Source: Algoriphagus sp. NG3
GTDB taxonomy: Bacteria > Bacteroidota > Bacteroidia > Cytophagales > Cyclobacteriaceae
NCBI RefSeq assembly: GCF_034119865.1
Contig: NZ_CP139421.1
Location: 248,001 to 312,000 of the forward strand
DNA: 64,000 nt
Direction of reading: 5' to 3'
The position numbers were made by a program, and so were the translations under genes. This document shows positions 62,645 through 64,000 of this stretch, in pieces. Position 1 is the first letter of the stretch; each line of letters starts with the position of its first letter. The notes under the pieces are model-generated. The model worked only from the letters and a program-made list of their open reading frames with translations, was not told where the DNA came from and did no database searches.

Positions 62645-63214
62645 TTAATCATTATAGCTTGTCAATAATAGATTTTTTTGTTTTACTATTCTCAGAAAAG
62701 TGGTGGAAGTGAGTCCGGTGATTTTCTTGAATTGACTGGATAAATGCCCTACGCTACTGTAGTTTAATTTATAGGCTATTTCCGTAAGCGTATATTCATC
62801 GCTTAATATCATAGACTTCGCCCTTTCTATCTTCTGAAGAATAATATAATTTTCTAGTGTGTTTAAGGTGTGGGTTGAAAATGTGTTTGCAATATATCCA
62901 TAACTTAAATTTAGTTTTTCTGCAATTAAATTTGATGTGTTTACGGTTTGATAAGAGTCTCCATAGACTATTTCTGTCACTGTGTCTTTTACTTTTTGAA
63001 TAAATTGATCTCGTTGTGTTTCTTTTAATTGTATCCCATATTCTCCTAGAATGTGTGTTAGCTTTTGATGTAGTGCATTGGGAATCTCCTCAAGTAGTTC
63101 TATGTTCAAAGAATTATGGTATTTGTACTTAATTCCAAGGTGCTTTAATTCTTTTTCCACTACTTGTTTGACTACGGCGTGTATCTGGTATCCTAATATT
63201 AATCTCATCTTCAA
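62645..63214 (-). CDS. AraC-family transcriptional regulator
   Basis: This 189-residue protein has an N-terminal helical region of about 90 residues without a recognised ligand domain. A C-terminal AraC-type double helix-turn-helix follows (LIAEKLNLSYGYIANTFS, then LTEIAYKLNYSSVGHLSSQF and KKITGLTSTTF). It probably controls nearby stress genes or itself. Either of two starts three codons apart is possible (MKMR). It is upstream of a receiver protein, resembling an HTCS output split from its sensor. Confidence 0.85.
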   Translation of the reverse strand: MKMRLILGYQIHAVVKQVVEKELKHLGIKYKYHNSLNIELLEEIPNALHQKLTHILGEYGIQLKETQRDQFIQKVKDTVTEIVYGDSYQTVNTSNLIAEKLNLSYGYIANTFSTHTLNTLENYIILQKIERAKSMILSDEYTLTEIAYKLNYSSVGHLSSQFKKITGLTSTTFLRIVKQKNLLLTSYND

Positions 63215-63891
63215 ATACTTGTTTAAAAATCCTGATTTCTCAGCTAATTCCTATGGGTTCTAATTTATTTCACCAAATGTGCCAGATAATATATAAAATT
63301 TTTTACGATAAATTTGATTTTTCTAATCTCAAACACTTTCCGTCCCCTGAATTAGGGAAGATAAAAGAGCATGGAGATTTTTTATTCCCTCAAAAACGTT
63401 TTTTATTGCCGTAATGAGTCATTTCGTATTTCAGATGTCTAGAGTTATGCGAGAAGAATGATAAGCTATTTCACCTTTTAAATAATACCATTAAGGTGGA
63501 TTAATACGTTTAAATCTTTTTAAAATTTAATTTTGACCTGATATTTTTATATTTATTGCGTGGATGACGTATAAGCTGAATGCTTTGTCTGTGTAGATTT
63601 TCCACATATAGGGAATCATTCTCTACATCTTCCTTTCTGCACTGAAAATCGACATAGGACTATAAGGATTCTTAAGTTCTGATATCTATCAATCTCTATT
63701 TACTTATTATTTTTAAGTGATCAATGTAGTTTCAATGTGACACTTTCGGGAATAAAAGTCACATATTTATTTACTCTATATGTCTGAATCCGCTATCCTA
63801 TCCATAATTAAGCTAATTTATAATTGGCAAGTTATTGGTCTATGAATCAATATCAACTATTTATTAACCTATAACTAACCACGGAACTATT
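63215..63891. other. 677-bp AT-rich region between divergent genes
   Basis: No gene is visible. It contains a loose inverted pair, TGTGAC near 63736 and GTCACA near 63757, about 150 bp before the YciF-like start. The spacing (16 bp) is too wide for a CRP/FNR site. The region should contain promoters for both flanking genes. Confidence 0.4.
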
Positions 63892-64000
63892 ATGACTACT
63901 AAAACACCAACAGCCACAGCTGCTTCATCACAGAAAATGAAGAATTCAAAATTCCACAAATTATTTTTGAAGGAACTGAAGGATATCTATTGGGCCGAAA
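63892..64000 (+). CDS. YciE/YciF-type ferritin-like (DUF892) stress protein, 5' end only
   Basis: The ATG at 63892 opens a frame to the window edge (36 codons). After a Thr/Ala-rich leader, the sequence FHKLFLKELKDIYWAE matches the start of the first helix of the YciF/DUF892 family. These are four-helix ferritin-like proteins linked to osmotic and general stress. The rest lies outside the window. Confidence 0.75.
   Translation, partial: MTTKTPTATAASSQKMKNSKFHKLFLKELKDIYWAE

Noticed and set aside
63736..63761. TGTGAC...GTCACA as a CRP/FNR-type operator before the YciF-like gene
   Set aside because: The half-sites are 16 bp apart rather than about 6, and no CRP/FNR gene is in the window.
1..64000. 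CRISPR arrays, tRNA or rRNA genes, prophage or complete insertion sequences
   Set aside because: No regularly spaced repeat array, cloverleaf, transposase or phage structural gene was recognised by reading; a tRNA or covariance search was not possible here.

Overview
The window looks like a chromosome segment of a Bacteroidota bacterium, probably a marine or soil glycan degrader of the Cyclobacteriaceae type (Algoriphagus/Cyclobacterium-like; the genus is an inference). The basis is two SusC/SusD pairs, a hybrid two-component regulator, almost no Shine-Dalgarno sequences, and several matches to the Bacteroidota -7 box TAnnTTTG. Both ends are cut: the left edge runs through a hybrid sensor gene and the right edge through a YciF-like gene.

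Region 1 (1-17133) is a first polysaccharide utilisation locus. A hybrid two-component sensor (minus strand, cut at the edge) faces a SusC/SusD pair. These are followed by a GH5-like hydrolase, two alpha/beta hydrolases, a protein with two complete GH53 galactanase domains, and a PhoX-like protein. The segment from the GH5-like gene to phoX is bracketed by two 117-118 bp elements with matching ends. Region 2 (17393-27952) is a laminarin-type locus on the minus strand (SusC, SusD, PKD surface lipoprotein, GH16). A membrane-spanning LuxR-type one-component regulator is transcribed divergently from it, and the shared intergenic region carries three TACATCAT repeats.

Region 3 (28181-32731) looks like a potassium-response module: a short KdpD-like kinase, a KdpE-like regulator, an unlisted 51-residue membrane peptide, a TrkH/KtrB channel subunit and an outer-membrane porin. 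The two transcription units start with near-identical tandem operators at the same distance from a -7 box. No kdpABC and no TrkA/KtrA are present.

Region 4 (33140-56674) is a long co-directional central-carbon cluster: class I aldolase FbaB, a beta-phosphoglucomutase-like HAD, trehalose-6-phosphate phosphatase, a GH65 phosphorylase, P-type ATPase 1, PfkB, cofactor-independent phosphoglycerate mutase, PEP synthase, P-type ATPase 2, and a homodimeric-type pyruvate dehydrogenase (E1, E2) with two tandem E3 genes. It links trehalose or another alpha-glucobiose to acetyl-CoA and uses isozymes typical of stress or gluconeogenic conditions. Several members are unusual: one E3 lacks the conserved Glu next to the flavin, and ATPase 2 lacks two canonical calcium ligands that ATPase 1 keeps.

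Region 5 (56880-64000) is mixed: an alpha/beta hydrolase, two unrecognised small proteins, an SDR and a zinc alcohol dehydrogenase, a heavily hairpinned non-coding stretch, a response regulator behind an AraC-type regulator, and the start of a YciF-like stress protein. No tRNA, rRNA, CRISPR array, prophage or intact transposase was seen.
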